Shown: one piece after another, positions 9,044 to 15,823 of the stretch
Numbering within the stretch: position 1 is the stretch's first letter
Layout: every line of letters begins with the position of its first letter
Source: Spirosoma panaciterrae DSM 21099
GTDB lineage: Bacteria; Bacteroidota; Bacteroidia; Cytophagales; Spirosomataceae
Direction of reading: 5' to 3'
Assembly (NCBI RefSeq): GCF_000374025.1
Contig: NZ_KB893195.1
Coordinates: 62,001 to 126,000, forward strand
DNA length: 64,000 nucleotides
Notes under the pieces: generated by a model
Database searches by the model: none
Told to the model about the DNA's origin: nothing
What the model saw: only the letters and a program-made list of their open reading frames with translations
Program-made: the position numbers and the translations under genes

Positions 9044-9112
9044 AAGTCCTAAAAAGTCGCTAATTTAAGCATCCATTTTCGGACGCTCTCCATTCCGAAC
9101 AATTTCTAACGT

Positions 9113-11350
9113 ATGCTCAACTTATACCGTCTTGTACGACTACCTTTTCTACTGACCACTTTATTACTGGTTATCAGTCACTTTAGCTCGGCAACACACA
9201 TTGTCGGAGGAGAGTTGGAACTACGGTATCTGGGCACACAGTCGGCCTATACCCACCGCGTCAATCTGAATCTGTATTTCGACCTTGTCAATGGTAGTCA
9301 GGGCGCCAGAGATAGCTACATACGCGTTGGTGTTTTCTCCAAACGGACCAACCAGCTTATGGGTGATATTTCCCTTTTTTACGTCAGTGAGCAACCTGTT
9401 GTATACACAAGACCGGCCTGTGCAACTTCCAGTCTGAGTACGTTATTGATCAAATACAGTAACGACGTAACGTTCGACCCCAATATCTTCAACGACCCGG
9501 GCGGTTACTACATCTCCTGGGAACGCTGCTGCCGAAATGGCGTCATCAATAACATCATAAATCCGGGTGGGGCAGGCTCGGCCTTCTATCTGGAATTTCC
9601 CGCCTTATCCACCAAAAACTCATCGCCAAATTTTACGATTCCCAAAGGCGATTACGCCTGCGTTGGCCAACCCTTCACGCTCGATTTCAGTGCCAAAGAT
9701 GCCGATGGCGACAGCCTGACGTATACATTGGTTACACCCTATAATGGTTTCAGCACGGCGGCAGTACCCATTCCCAGCATTCCTAGTTTTGGCCAGCCCA
9801 CCTTTTACTCGGGCCCTTATCCAACCATACAATGGAGTAGCGGTATCTCAGTGGCCAATGAAATTCCGGGCTCTGTACCCCTTCGCGTCAATGCAAGCAC
9901 AGGTTTACTGAGTGTCACCCCCGACCGGGCGGGTTTATTTGTATTTTCAGTCGAAGTAGCCGAGTTCCGGGCTGGTAAACGAATCGGGGTAGTCCGGCGT
10001 GATTTTCAGGTACTGGTGCTCGATTGCCCCCGCAACAATCCGCCCCAACTCCTTTTCCGGCCCGATGGGCAGAAGACTTTTTACAAAGAAGGCACTGTGC
10101 TGACCATTGCCGAAAAAGATACCAACTGCCTGAATCTTTATGTTACTGACATCGACCCCAATCAACGCATCACCATTGTCAATATGAGCGGATCGTTGCC
10201 CGGCCTGACCATTGCTCCCGGCGATTTATTTACCCGGAGCAATAAAGATACCCTTCAGGCGAAATTCTGCTTTGGTCGATGTGTTGGGGCCGATGGCAAA
10301 CCCGTTACGCTGATGATTCGGGCCACCGACGATGGCTGCCCACAAGGGTTAAGTGATACCATCAGTATCCGGCTATCCATAACGCCATCCTTGAATCATA
10401 AACCAGCCGCCAGTACCAATCTGCTCAACAACCTGGCCAAAATCAACGTGGGCACTTCGTTGACATTCACCGCCTTCGGGAATGACATAGATAACGACAA
10501 TATTACCATTCAGGCTGTTGGTCGGGGATTTACGCTGGCCCAGGCAGGAATGACCTTCGCGTCGGCATCGGGAGTTGGTAAAGTTTCCCAGCTCTTCACC
10601 TGGAAACCCACCTGTACGCAGGCTACCCAATCCAACTACATCGTTGATTTCATTGTCACAGACACCCGCTGTAACCAGAACTTACGTGATACGGTCTCCG
10701 TCAACCTGTCGGCAGTGGGAAAACCGAGTCAGCCGCCGAGTGTACAAACAACCCTCTCCCAACCTGTAGTTGAGCTTACAGTCAGCCCCAACGATTCGAC
10801 AGGTCGTACAACCTTCAATGTTCTGGGCAATGACCCCGATCGGGATACGATTCAGCTTACGGGAACAGGGCGCGGTTTTGATGTAAAAGAAATGGGAATG
10901 AGTTTCACCAACAAAGCCGGGCTCCCTATGCTTCAGTCAGCCTTTGACTGGAAACCCACCTGCGAGCTGATGGCAGGAAAAACCGAAGCAACGTTTGTGG
11001 TCGATTTTGTAGTCGATGACCGATCCTGTCAGCCTAATCATACCGCCACCACGACCGTTACGTTTCACGTTATCAATCCAACCTTTGCCGCCGATATCAA
11101 AGTCCCCAATGTTTTCACACCCAATGGCGACGGTATTAACGACTATTTTGCCGTCAAAGACCTGCCCGAAAACTCCTGTTCTGAGCAGTTCAGGCGTGTC
11201 GACATTACCAATCGCTGGGGGGCAACCATTTTTTCGTCGACCGACCCGAAATTCCGGTGGTACGGAACCAACGCCCCTACCGGAACCTATTACTACCTGC
11301 TACTCACCACCCAGCGAACCTTGAAAGGGACCGTTACATTGATTCGCTAA
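9113..11350 (+). CDS. Secreted protein with gliding-motility/T9SS C-terminal domain
   Basis: A 745-residue protein with an N-terminal signal peptide (LPFLLTTLLLVISHFSSA, cleavage near residue 28) and the type B T9SS sorting domain at the end: VPNVFTPNGDGINDYFAV near residue 664 through TGTYYYLLL. The region between contains several beta-sandwich, cadherin/Ig-like units with calcium-type DxDGDSLTY and NDIDNDNITI motifs (near 195 and 460) and repeated FxWKPTC segments (near 500 and 613). It is probably exported by the type IX system and attached to or released from the cell surface, as an adhesin-like protein; the exact role is unknown. Confidence 0.85.
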   Translation: MLNLYRLVRLPFLLTTLLLVISHFSSATHIVGGELELRYLGTQSAYTHRVNLNLYFDLVNGSQGARDSYIRVGVFSKRTNQLMGDISLFYVSEQPVVYTRPACATSSLSTLLIKYSNDVTFDPNIFNDPGGYYISWERCCRNGVINNIINPGGAGSAFYLEFPALSTKNSSPNFTIPKGDYACVGQPFTLDFSAKDADGDSLTYTLVTPYNGFSTAAVPIPSIPSFGQPTFYSGPYPTIQWSSGISVANEIPGSVPLRVNASTGLLSVTPDRAGLFVFSVEVAEFRAGKRIGVVRRDFQVLVLDCPRNNPPQLLFRPDGQKTFYKEGTVLTIAEKDTNCLNLYVTDIDPNQRITIVNMSGSLPGLTIAPGDLFTRSNKDTLQAKFCFGRCVGADGKPVTLMIRATDDGCPQGLSDTISIRLSITPSLNHKPAASTNLLNNLAKINVGTSLTFTAFGNDIDNDNITIQAVGRGFTLAQAGMTFASASGVGKVSQLFTWKPTCTQATQSNYIVDFIVTDTRCNQNLRDTVSVNLSAVGKPSQPPSVQTTLSQPVVELTVSPNDSTGRTTFNVLGNDPDRDTIQLTGTGRGFDVKEMGMSFTNKAGLPMLQSAFDWKPTCELMAGKTEATFVVDFVVDDRSCQPNHTATTTVTFHVINPTFAADIKVPNVFTPNGDGINDYFAVKDLPENSCSEQFRRVDITNRWGATIFSSTDPKFRWYGTNAPTGTYYYLLLTTQRTLKGTVTLIR

Positions 11351-11411
11351 ACCCAGTCAACGGGCAGCTCATCAATACGATTTCTCTCCGCAGACTATCG
11401 ATGAATTGCCC

Positions 11412-11419
11412 TATCTTTG
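11412..11419 (+). promoter_or_regulatory. Bacteroidetes -7 promoter box before the SDR gene
   Basis: TATCTTTG is an exact match to TAnnTTTG. It ends 8 bp before ATG 11428, so the transcript would be nearly leaderless and the upstream in-frame ATG at 11401 could not be used. Confidence 0.5.
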
Positions 11420-11427
11420 TCTCCTCT

Positions 11428-12237
11428 ATGAAAAATAAAGTTGTATTGATTACCGGGGCTTCGTCGGGTATTGGTCGGGCACTGGCTTTTGCGTTTGGGC
11501 GCGAAGGAGCCCACATAGTCATCTGCGGACGAAAAGCCGACGCGCTACAAACCGTAACGAGCGAACTAAAGCAGGCAGGTATCGATGTATTTGCCATAAC
11601 AGCCGACGTAAGTGTGGAAACGGATGTTAAACGACTTATTGAACAAACCATTGCCCAATACGGTCACCTGGATATTCTGATCAATAATGCGGGGATCTCC
11701 ATGCGTTCCATGCTGATTGATACCGATCCATCGGTCATTCAGAAAGTGATGGACATCAACTTCATGGGAACCGTTTATGCTACCCGACACGCCCTGCCGT
11801 TCCTTATCGAATCAAAAGGGTCTATCGTAGGTATTTCCTCGATTGCCGGGTATCGGGGGCTGCCTGTCCGATCAGGCTATTCAGCCTCTAAGTTTGCCAT
11901 GAATGGTTTTCTGGAAGCTGTCCGTACCGAACTACTGCATACGGGTGTTCATGTACTGACGGCCTGTCCGGGCTTTACAGCTTCGAATATTCGCTACTCA
12001 GCCCTGGATGCTCATGGAAATGCGAAAGGTGAAACCATGCGCGACGAAAACAACATGATGAGTGCCGAAGAATGTGCCGACCATATTCTGAAGGCTGTGA
12101 AGTCCCGCAAGCGTGAACTCATCCTGACTACCCAGGGCAAACTGACCGTATTCATCAACAAGTGGCTCCCCAGCCTCGCCGACAAACTTGTTTACAACAC
12201 ACTGGCCAAAGAAAAAGACTCGCCACTAAGAAAATGA
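11428..12237 (+). CDS. SDR family NAD(P)-dependent oxidoreductase
   Basis: A classical short-chain dehydrogenase/reductase of 269 residues. The Rossmann glycine motif TGASSGIG is near residues 9-16, NNAG near 87, the catalytic Ser in VGISSIAGYRG near 138 and the Tyr-Lys pair in GYSASKFAMNG near 152-156. The C-terminal part (KRELILTTQGKL, KWLPSLADKLVY) resembles DHRS7/acyl-sphinganine-like reductases in Bacteroidetes, but the substrate is unknown. The start at ATG 11428 (MKNKVVLIT) is set by family alignment and by the promoter box just upstream. Its stop codon overlaps the first base of a long palindrome. Confidence 0.9.
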   Translation: MKNKVVLITGASSGIGRALAFAFGREGAHIVICGRKADALQTVTSELKQAGIDVFAITADVSVETDVKRLIEQTIAQYGHLDILINNAGISMRSMLIDTDPSVIQKVMDINFMGTVYATRHALPFLIESKGSIVGISSIAGYRGLPVRSGYSASKFAMNGFLEAVRTELLHTGVHVLTACPGFTASNIRYSALDAHGNAKGETMRDENNMMSAEECADHILKAVKSRKRELILTTQGKLTVFINKWLPSLADKLVYNTLAKEKDSPLRK

Positions 12238-12315
12238 ATGTTTGGATAATTTAATGATAGAATGATTGAATTGTTCAACAATTCAATCATTCTATCATTA
12301 AATTATCCAAACATT
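12237..12315. repeat. Perfect 39-bp inverted repeat between convergent genes
   Basis: Arms 12237-12275 and 12277-12315 are exact reverse complements around the single base C12276. The arm is AT-rich (TTTGGATAATTTAATGATAG...). It starts at the last base of the SDR stop codon and runs over the final 5 codons and stop of the minus-strand TPR gene (12298). It probably folds at the 3' end of both transcripts, as a bidirectional terminator or RNA-stabilising stem. Confidence 0.85.
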
Positions 12316-13041
12316 GTCGCGTCGGATGAAGTAGAGTTCGTTGTGCCAGAGGATGCGCAGGTAGATGTCTTTTTTGCCCAGAATGTTGAGCTTATGCCCA
12401 CGGCCAATTACCTCCACTACGGGCGCAGCCGCTGAGGGGTCTGTGCGAAGCAATACCCGATCATGACTGGTAATACCCGACTGAACCCCTTCGGGCAGAT
12501 TGGTAAAGATGAGCAACAGAAACAGGTATAGAAATACAATCCACTTCTGTCGGTTTGGAATTTCTTCTTTGCGGATAACCTTCAGAATAAGCACACTAAA
12601 AACGTAGCCTGCGGGAATTAGCAAAAAGAGTAAAAAATAAATACCGTATTTGCGGTAAAACAGGTAAAAATAATTCAGATCGTCGGTCTCGTAGCCACTA
12701 AGGTTATTGGCCCGGGCAATTTCATTCATTCGGCGCAGAACCGCATCGTCGGGGTGGCGATCGAAATAGACATCCAGATAATACAGCAATCGGGGAATGT
12801 CATTTTGCTGCTCATAAATGCTGGCAAGTTTTAAAAGCATGGGGTCAGTAGCGGTATGCCCTTCGGCCAGAGCCATCTCAAATAAATACGCAGCATGGAC
12901 ATAATTTCCCCTGGCAAACAGGGAATCTGCCCGCCGAAGAGAATCGGTTAAGGCCGTCTGTGCCAGCGCAGTAACTGACATCAAACAAAAAAATAGACTT
13001 ATTTTAAGACGAATAGCTTGCAATGAACGAAATAAGGCCAT
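12298..13041 (-). CDS. TPR and SH3-like domain membrane protein (BatE-like layout)
   Basis: A 247-residue protein: signal peptide (ISLFFCLMSVTALAQ, residues 14-28), two to three TPR-like helical repeats (SLRRADSLFARGNYVHAAYLFEMAL and following, to about residue 115), two membrane segments (YGIYFLLFLLIPAGYVFSVLIL near 131-152; WIVFLYLFLLLIFTNL near 165-180) and a C-terminal SH3-like domain (DRVLLRTDPSAAAPVVEVIGRG to the end). This order resembles BatE of the Bacteroidetes aerotolerance locus, but no other bat genes are near, so it is only a structural comparison. Its last codons are encoded inside the 39-bp palindrome. Confidence 0.7.
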   Translation of the reverse strand: MALFRSLQAIRLKISLFFCLMSVTALAQTALTDSLRRADSLFARGNYVHAAYLFEMALAEGHTATDPMLLKLASIYEQQNDIPRLLYYLDVYFDRHPDDAVLRRMNEIARANNLSGYETDDLNYFYLFYRKYGIYFLLFLLIPAGYVFSVLILKVIRKEEIPNRQKWIVFLYLFLLLIFTNLPEGVQSGITSHDRVLLRTDPSAAAPVVEVIGRGHKLNILGKKDIYLRILWHNELYFIRRDNVWII

Positions 13042-13048
13042 AATTTTG
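13018..13048 (+). promoter_or_regulatory. Promoter for tRNA-Lys
   Basis: TTG (13018-13020), 20 bp spacer, then TAATTTTG (13041-13048), matching the Bacteroidetes -33/-7 pattern. It lies 49 bp before the tRNA and inside the start of the divergent TPR gene. Confidence 0.55.
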
Positions 13049-13097
13049 CACCGCGATTACGAACAAAGGCGCTCTCAAAAGCGTAATCTGTTCAACT

Positions 13098-13170
13098 GAT
13101 TTGGTAGCTCAGCTGGTAGAGCAATACACTTTTAATGTATGGGTCCTGGGTTCGAATCCCAGCCGAATCA
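13098..13170 (+). tRNA. tRNA-Lys (anticodon TTT)
   Basis: A 73-nt cloverleaf: acceptor arm GATTTGG/CCGAATC, D-arm with AGCTCAGCTGGTAGAGC, anticodon stem ATACA/TGTAT with loop CTTTTAA, and T-arm with GGTTCGAATCC. Discriminator base is A13170; CCA is not encoded. Confidence 0.95.
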
Positions 13171-13177
13171 CTAAAAG

Positions 13178-13256
13178 CGGAGTAAAGGGAGGAGGGGGAA
13201 GAAAGGGAGAATGGTATCACCATTCTCCCTTTCTTCCCCCTCCTCCCTTTACTCCG
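13178..13256. repeat. Perfect 37-bp inverted repeat between tRNA-Lys and the DUF3127 gene
   Basis: Arms 13178-13214 and 13220-13256 are exact reverse complements around loop TATCA. One arm is all purine-rich (GGGAGGAGGGGGAAGAAAGGG), so it may also form unusual DNA structures. It starts 7 bp behind the tRNA and ends 1 bp before the stop codon of the minus-strand gene, so it can stop transcripts from both sides. Confidence 0.85.
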
Positions 13257-13257
13257 T

Positions 13258-13671
13258 TTAAAATGGTAAATCGTTGCTTTCTTCTTCGAAGGCAGCATTG
13301 AACGACACAGCCGAGGATTGAGCTGGCTGTGTTGACCGGGATTGTGGCTGCTGCATTGTAGCGGGCCTTGAGGGTGTAGCCGGTGCATTGTCGCCATCCG
13401 TCAGTTCGATCCGAAACGCACGCAGTTCAGTATACCAACGATCGTTGTATTCGCGCGATTCGGCACTAAACGTAGCCTTCAGCGTATCCCCTTCGGCAAA
13501 CTGCTTCAGGTCATTCGCTTTGTCCCCCCAGGCGGTCATACATACTTTCTTAGGGTATTGACTATCCAGTGTTTCAATAACAAATTCTTGTTTATTCCAG
13601 GCCCCGTTTCGACCCTGACCCGTTACTTCGGGCAATACTTTTATAAGCTTTCCGACTAATTCAAGTGCCAT
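13258..13671 (-). CDS. DUF3127 OB-fold protein with SSB-like acidic tail
   Basis: A 137-residue protein of the DUF3127 family, found in Bacteroidetes and predicted to have an OB fold. Residues about 1-95 form the domain (MALELVGKLIKVLPE, KQEFVIETLDSQYP, YTELRAFRIEL). A low-complexity linker rich in Pro, Gln, Ser and Ala follows (residues 98-125), and the protein ends in EEESNDLPF, very like the acidic DDIPF tip by which SSB proteins recruit partners. A role on single-stranded DNA is therefore likely but inferred. A TATCTTTC box lies upstream on the minus strand. Its stop is 1 bp from the 37-bp palindrome. Confidence 0.8.
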   Translation of the reverse strand: MALELVGKLIKVLPEVTGQGRNGAWNKQEFVIETLDSQYPKKVCMTAWGDKANDLKQFAEGDTLKATFSAESREYNDRWYTELRAFRIELTDGDNAPATPSRPATMQQPQSRSTQPAQSSAVSFNAAFEEESNDLPF

Positions 13672-13774
13672 ACGATATGGGCTTTAATCTGTTAATTTAG
13701 AAAGATAAAAGTACGAAATTTCCACCAGCTTTCCCCCTGTCTTCATGAAAAAAGCAAAAGTTTTCGAAGCGTCT

Positions 13775-13805
13775 TTTGCAGAAAAATCCTAAACCGCTAT
13801 ATTTG
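13775..13805 (+). promoter_or_regulatory. Promoter for tRNA-Leu
   Basis: TTTG (13775-13778), exactly 19 bp, then TATATTTG (13798-13805): a full match to the Bacteroidetes consensus. It lies 18 bp before the tRNA, and is the best promoter in the window. Confidence 0.75.
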
Positions 13806-13823
13806 CACCTCGATAACCGAATC

Positions 13824-13905
13824 GGCCACGTGGTGAAACTGGTAGACACGCCATCTTGAGGGGGTGGTGCTTCACGGCATGGGAGTTCGAGTCTCCCCGT
13901 GGTCA
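13824..13905 (+). tRNA. tRNA-Leu (anticodon GAG)
   Basis: An 82-nt class II tRNA: acceptor arm GGCCACG/CGTGGTC, D-arm with ACTGGTAGAC, anticodon stem CCATC/GGTGG with loop TTGAGGG, a variable arm (TGCTTCACGGCA), and T-arm GGAGTTCGAGTCTCC. Discriminator A13905; no encoded CCA. It is the likely integration target of the island that follows. Confidence 0.93.
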
Positions 13906-13910
13906 CTCTG

Positions 13911-13945
13911 AAAAACGCTCAAATCAGCTTGATTTGGGCGTTTTT
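13911..13945 (+). terminator. Rho-independent terminator of tRNA-Leu
   Basis: A 16-bp stem (13911-13926 with 13930-13945, one G.T pair) with loop GCT, followed by T residues (13941-13946), 5 bp behind the tRNA. Confidence 0.8.
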
Positions 13946-13964
13946 TGTTGTAGCAGGAGTTCTA

Positions 13965-14380
13965 ATGGCAAAGAAATGGCAGAAACTCCTGCCTATCAAA
14001 CAGGGTTTAGTACGTCCTAAAATGCCGAAAAATTACCCCTACAAAGAACCCTTTTTATCGAAGCCAACCGACAATGATTTATCAAAGCAATGGGTTGTCG
14101 ATTATAGTATCTGGTCAAAGCAAAGAGAGAAACTCGTACGCAAACGAGTCGTTATAAAAGGCGATTCAATTGAAGCCCGTTTGAAAGATGCTAATGAGGT
14201 AATTGCACTCCTTCAGGACGACTTAAAAAACAGTGCCTATATAGAACCGTTAGAACAGCCAGAACCAACTATCTCAAAAGTCGACCTCAAACGAGAGATT
14301 GGTTGTAAAGAAGCAATTGACTATTACCTTGACACAATCAATAGCTCATTGAGCAAGGGGTCACAGCGTACCTACAGATG
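13965..14380 (+). pseudogene. Truncated tyrosine recombinase (integrase) N-terminus
   Basis: About 138 residues beginning MAKKWQKLLPIKQG look like the N-terminal arm and SAM-like core-binding part of a Bacteroidetes phage-type integrase: a basic N-terminus, charged helix (DSIEARLKDANEVIALLQ), then KEAIDYYLDTINSSLSKGSQRTYR, where such proteins enter the core-binding domain. The match then ends abruptly near 14375-14382, where DNA of a reversed IS3-type element begins; the frame runs on to a stop at 14468 in foreign sequence. The whole catalytic domain (R..H..R..Y) is missing, so it cannot work. Its place directly behind tRNA-Leu suggests that a mobile island inserted there. Confidence 0.7.
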
Positions 14381-14804
14381 TAATTTCCGGGTTCCCAGGC
14401 TAGGCACATCTCGCCTGAGCGCTGTGACCAAGTCCATTACTAGCATCGTATGGCTCACCGATCGCTGAGCGCGTTGTTTTCTAGCATGAAACGCTTGTCG
14501 GCTCACACCAAACAGTCGACAAAGGCTTCCGACACTCACCTTTGCTATTTCGTTTTCACGAAGGATTAGGACCGTTTGGTGCTAGACCTTTTTCTGATCG
14601 GCACGTTTAAGCGCACGGGCGCCCCCGTCTTTTTCAGCGGTCTCAATCATCGTGTTGAGCGCTAGGATCAGCAAATTGGCTTGCTGTAGAGTCTGCTCCA
14701 ACTCCTCATTACACTGTTTTAAGGCGGCCATATCGCGTTTTTGCGCTTGCTTCATGGCGAAAAAAAATAGCATACCCGTCTTCTCTTCTGGCGATAGAGT
14801 TGGA
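14379..14804 (-). pseudogene. IS3-family transposase remnant (OrfA C-end and OrfB N-end)
   Basis: Read on the minus strand, 14773-14582 gives an OrfA-like C-terminus: a helix rich in Lys/Glu/Gln leading to NLLILALNTMIETAEK, the leucine-zipper type end of IS3 OrfA; in-frame similarity seems to extend upstream to about 14804. After the stop at 14582, the same frame continues as an OrfB start: SVGSLCRLFGVSRQAFHAR then LVTALRRDVPSLGTRKLHL, the conserved N-terminus of IS3 OrfB. It stops at 14379 where the integrase fragment begins. The DDE catalytic domain and both IS ends are lost. It probably disrupted the integrase and was then cut down by deletion. Confidence 0.7.
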
Positions 14805-14892
14805 CCCTGCTACGCAAAGTATGGCCACTATGAATGTCTAATCCTTCATCACCTGGCTGCCTTCTTCACAGCCAAAGAGGATGCGAAAAACG

Positions 14893-14942
14893 GCGGTCTC
14901 GCGGAGTTGTTCACTGTACAGGAAGCGACTCCGCGAGACCGC
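14893..14942. repeat. Hairpin with perfect 15-bp GC-rich arms
   Basis: GCGGTCTCGCGGAGT (14893-14907) and its exact reverse complement (14928-14942) flank a 20-base loop. It lies in the gap between IS remnant and eCIS operon, with no gene on it. It could be the end of the IS, a REP/MITE-like element, or a leftover regulatory hairpin. Confidence 0.7.
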
Positions 14943-15153
14943 GAATGTGGGCTTGCATGATTGTCGATTTTTGGTGAAAATCTGACAACCTATTTCAGCG
15001 TAAGACAGGATATTAGAGAGATTTACGTATAAACACTCAATAAAAAGGGTATTTATACGGGATTTTATAGAATAAAATAGTTCAGATCTTTGATCTGCAA
15101 TATACTGTTCATAGACGGTAAGCCATAAAGCCTATTTTGTTCGATTCTGCCCA
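14943..15153 (+). other. Leader region of the eCIS operon
   Basis: About 210 bp of AT-rich sequence without an ORF before the first eCIS gene. It must hold the operon promoter unless transcription enters from the left. The only box-like sequence seen is TATTTTGT at 15133-15140, an imperfect -7 element 14 bp before the start codon; this is weak. Confidence 0.35.
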
Positions 15154-15789
15154 ATGATAGATTTTGCCCTACAATTGCTTCAAAGCGAACTGGAGACCTA
15201 CCTCAAAACTATTATTATAGATAGAGATACCTTACCAGATGATGATGGGGTTGTATTGGATAATATCGCATTTCTCCAGACGACAGATGGAGCAGCTATG
15301 AAAAGCAAAGTAGTTATTACCCTAGTTAATATTGAAGAGGAAAAAGCTTTAAAGAATATAAATCCAATTCATCGAACTCTATCAGGGTTTGAGCACAGGC
15401 CTAATCCGGTTTCATTAAATTTATATTTATTATTTACGGCCTACTATCCAGGAACCGATACCTATATAGGCGCACTGAAGCGACTCTCTTATGTGATTAG
15501 TTTCTTCCAAATGCGTAATCATTTTACCATTCAGAATTCATCAGCTTTTCTCGCTAAAAACGACAAAATATTTAACCCCGCTTTTTATGAAGAAGCATCT
15601 AAACTCCGATTAGTTCTTGACCTATATACACTTACGTTTGAGCAGATTAATCACCTATGGGCGTCACTGGGAGGTCGGCAGGTTCCTTTTGTAATGTATA
15701 AAGCTCGATTAGTGCAGATTCGTGAGCCTGACGTTCGTCAGGAAGTGCCGGTTATCGAAGAAATTCGGAGTACTGTTCAGCCTTTATAA
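15154..15789 (+). CDS. eCIS DUF4255 (Afp16/Pvc16-like) tail cap protein
   Basis: A 211-residue protein of the DUF4255 family, whose members (Afp16, Pvc16) cap the distal end of contractile injection system tubes and sheaths and fix their length. Visible family features: N-terminal helix MIDFALQLLQSEL, the strand KVVITLVNIEEEKAL near residues 52-66, PVSLNLYLLFTAYYP near 85-99, and INHLWASLGGRQVPFVMYKARL near 165-186, the typical C-terminal segment. First gene of the operon; the next gene starts 34 bp behind it. Confidence 0.9.
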   Translation: MIDFALQLLQSELETYLKTIIIDRDTLPDDDGVVLDNIAFLQTTDGAAMKSKVVITLVNIEEEKALKNINPIHRTLSGFEHRPNPVSLNLYLLFTAYYPGTDTYIGALKRLSYVISFFQMRNHFTIQNSSAFLAKNDKIFNPAFYEEASKLRLVLDLYTLTFEQINHLWASLGGRQVPFVMYKARLVQIREPDVRQEVPVIEEIRSTVQPL

Positions 15790-15823
15790 TAAGGGACTTT
15801 TTTTCTATGCCCTGTTTAATAAC

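Noticed and set aside
13101-13301. 66-codon ORF over tRNA-Lys and the palindrome
   Set aside because: It translates a tRNA and a palindrome; not a plausible protein.
14652-14960. 102-codon plus-strand ORF
   Set aside because: Antisense to the IS3 remnant and running through the 15-bp hairpin; no homology recognised.
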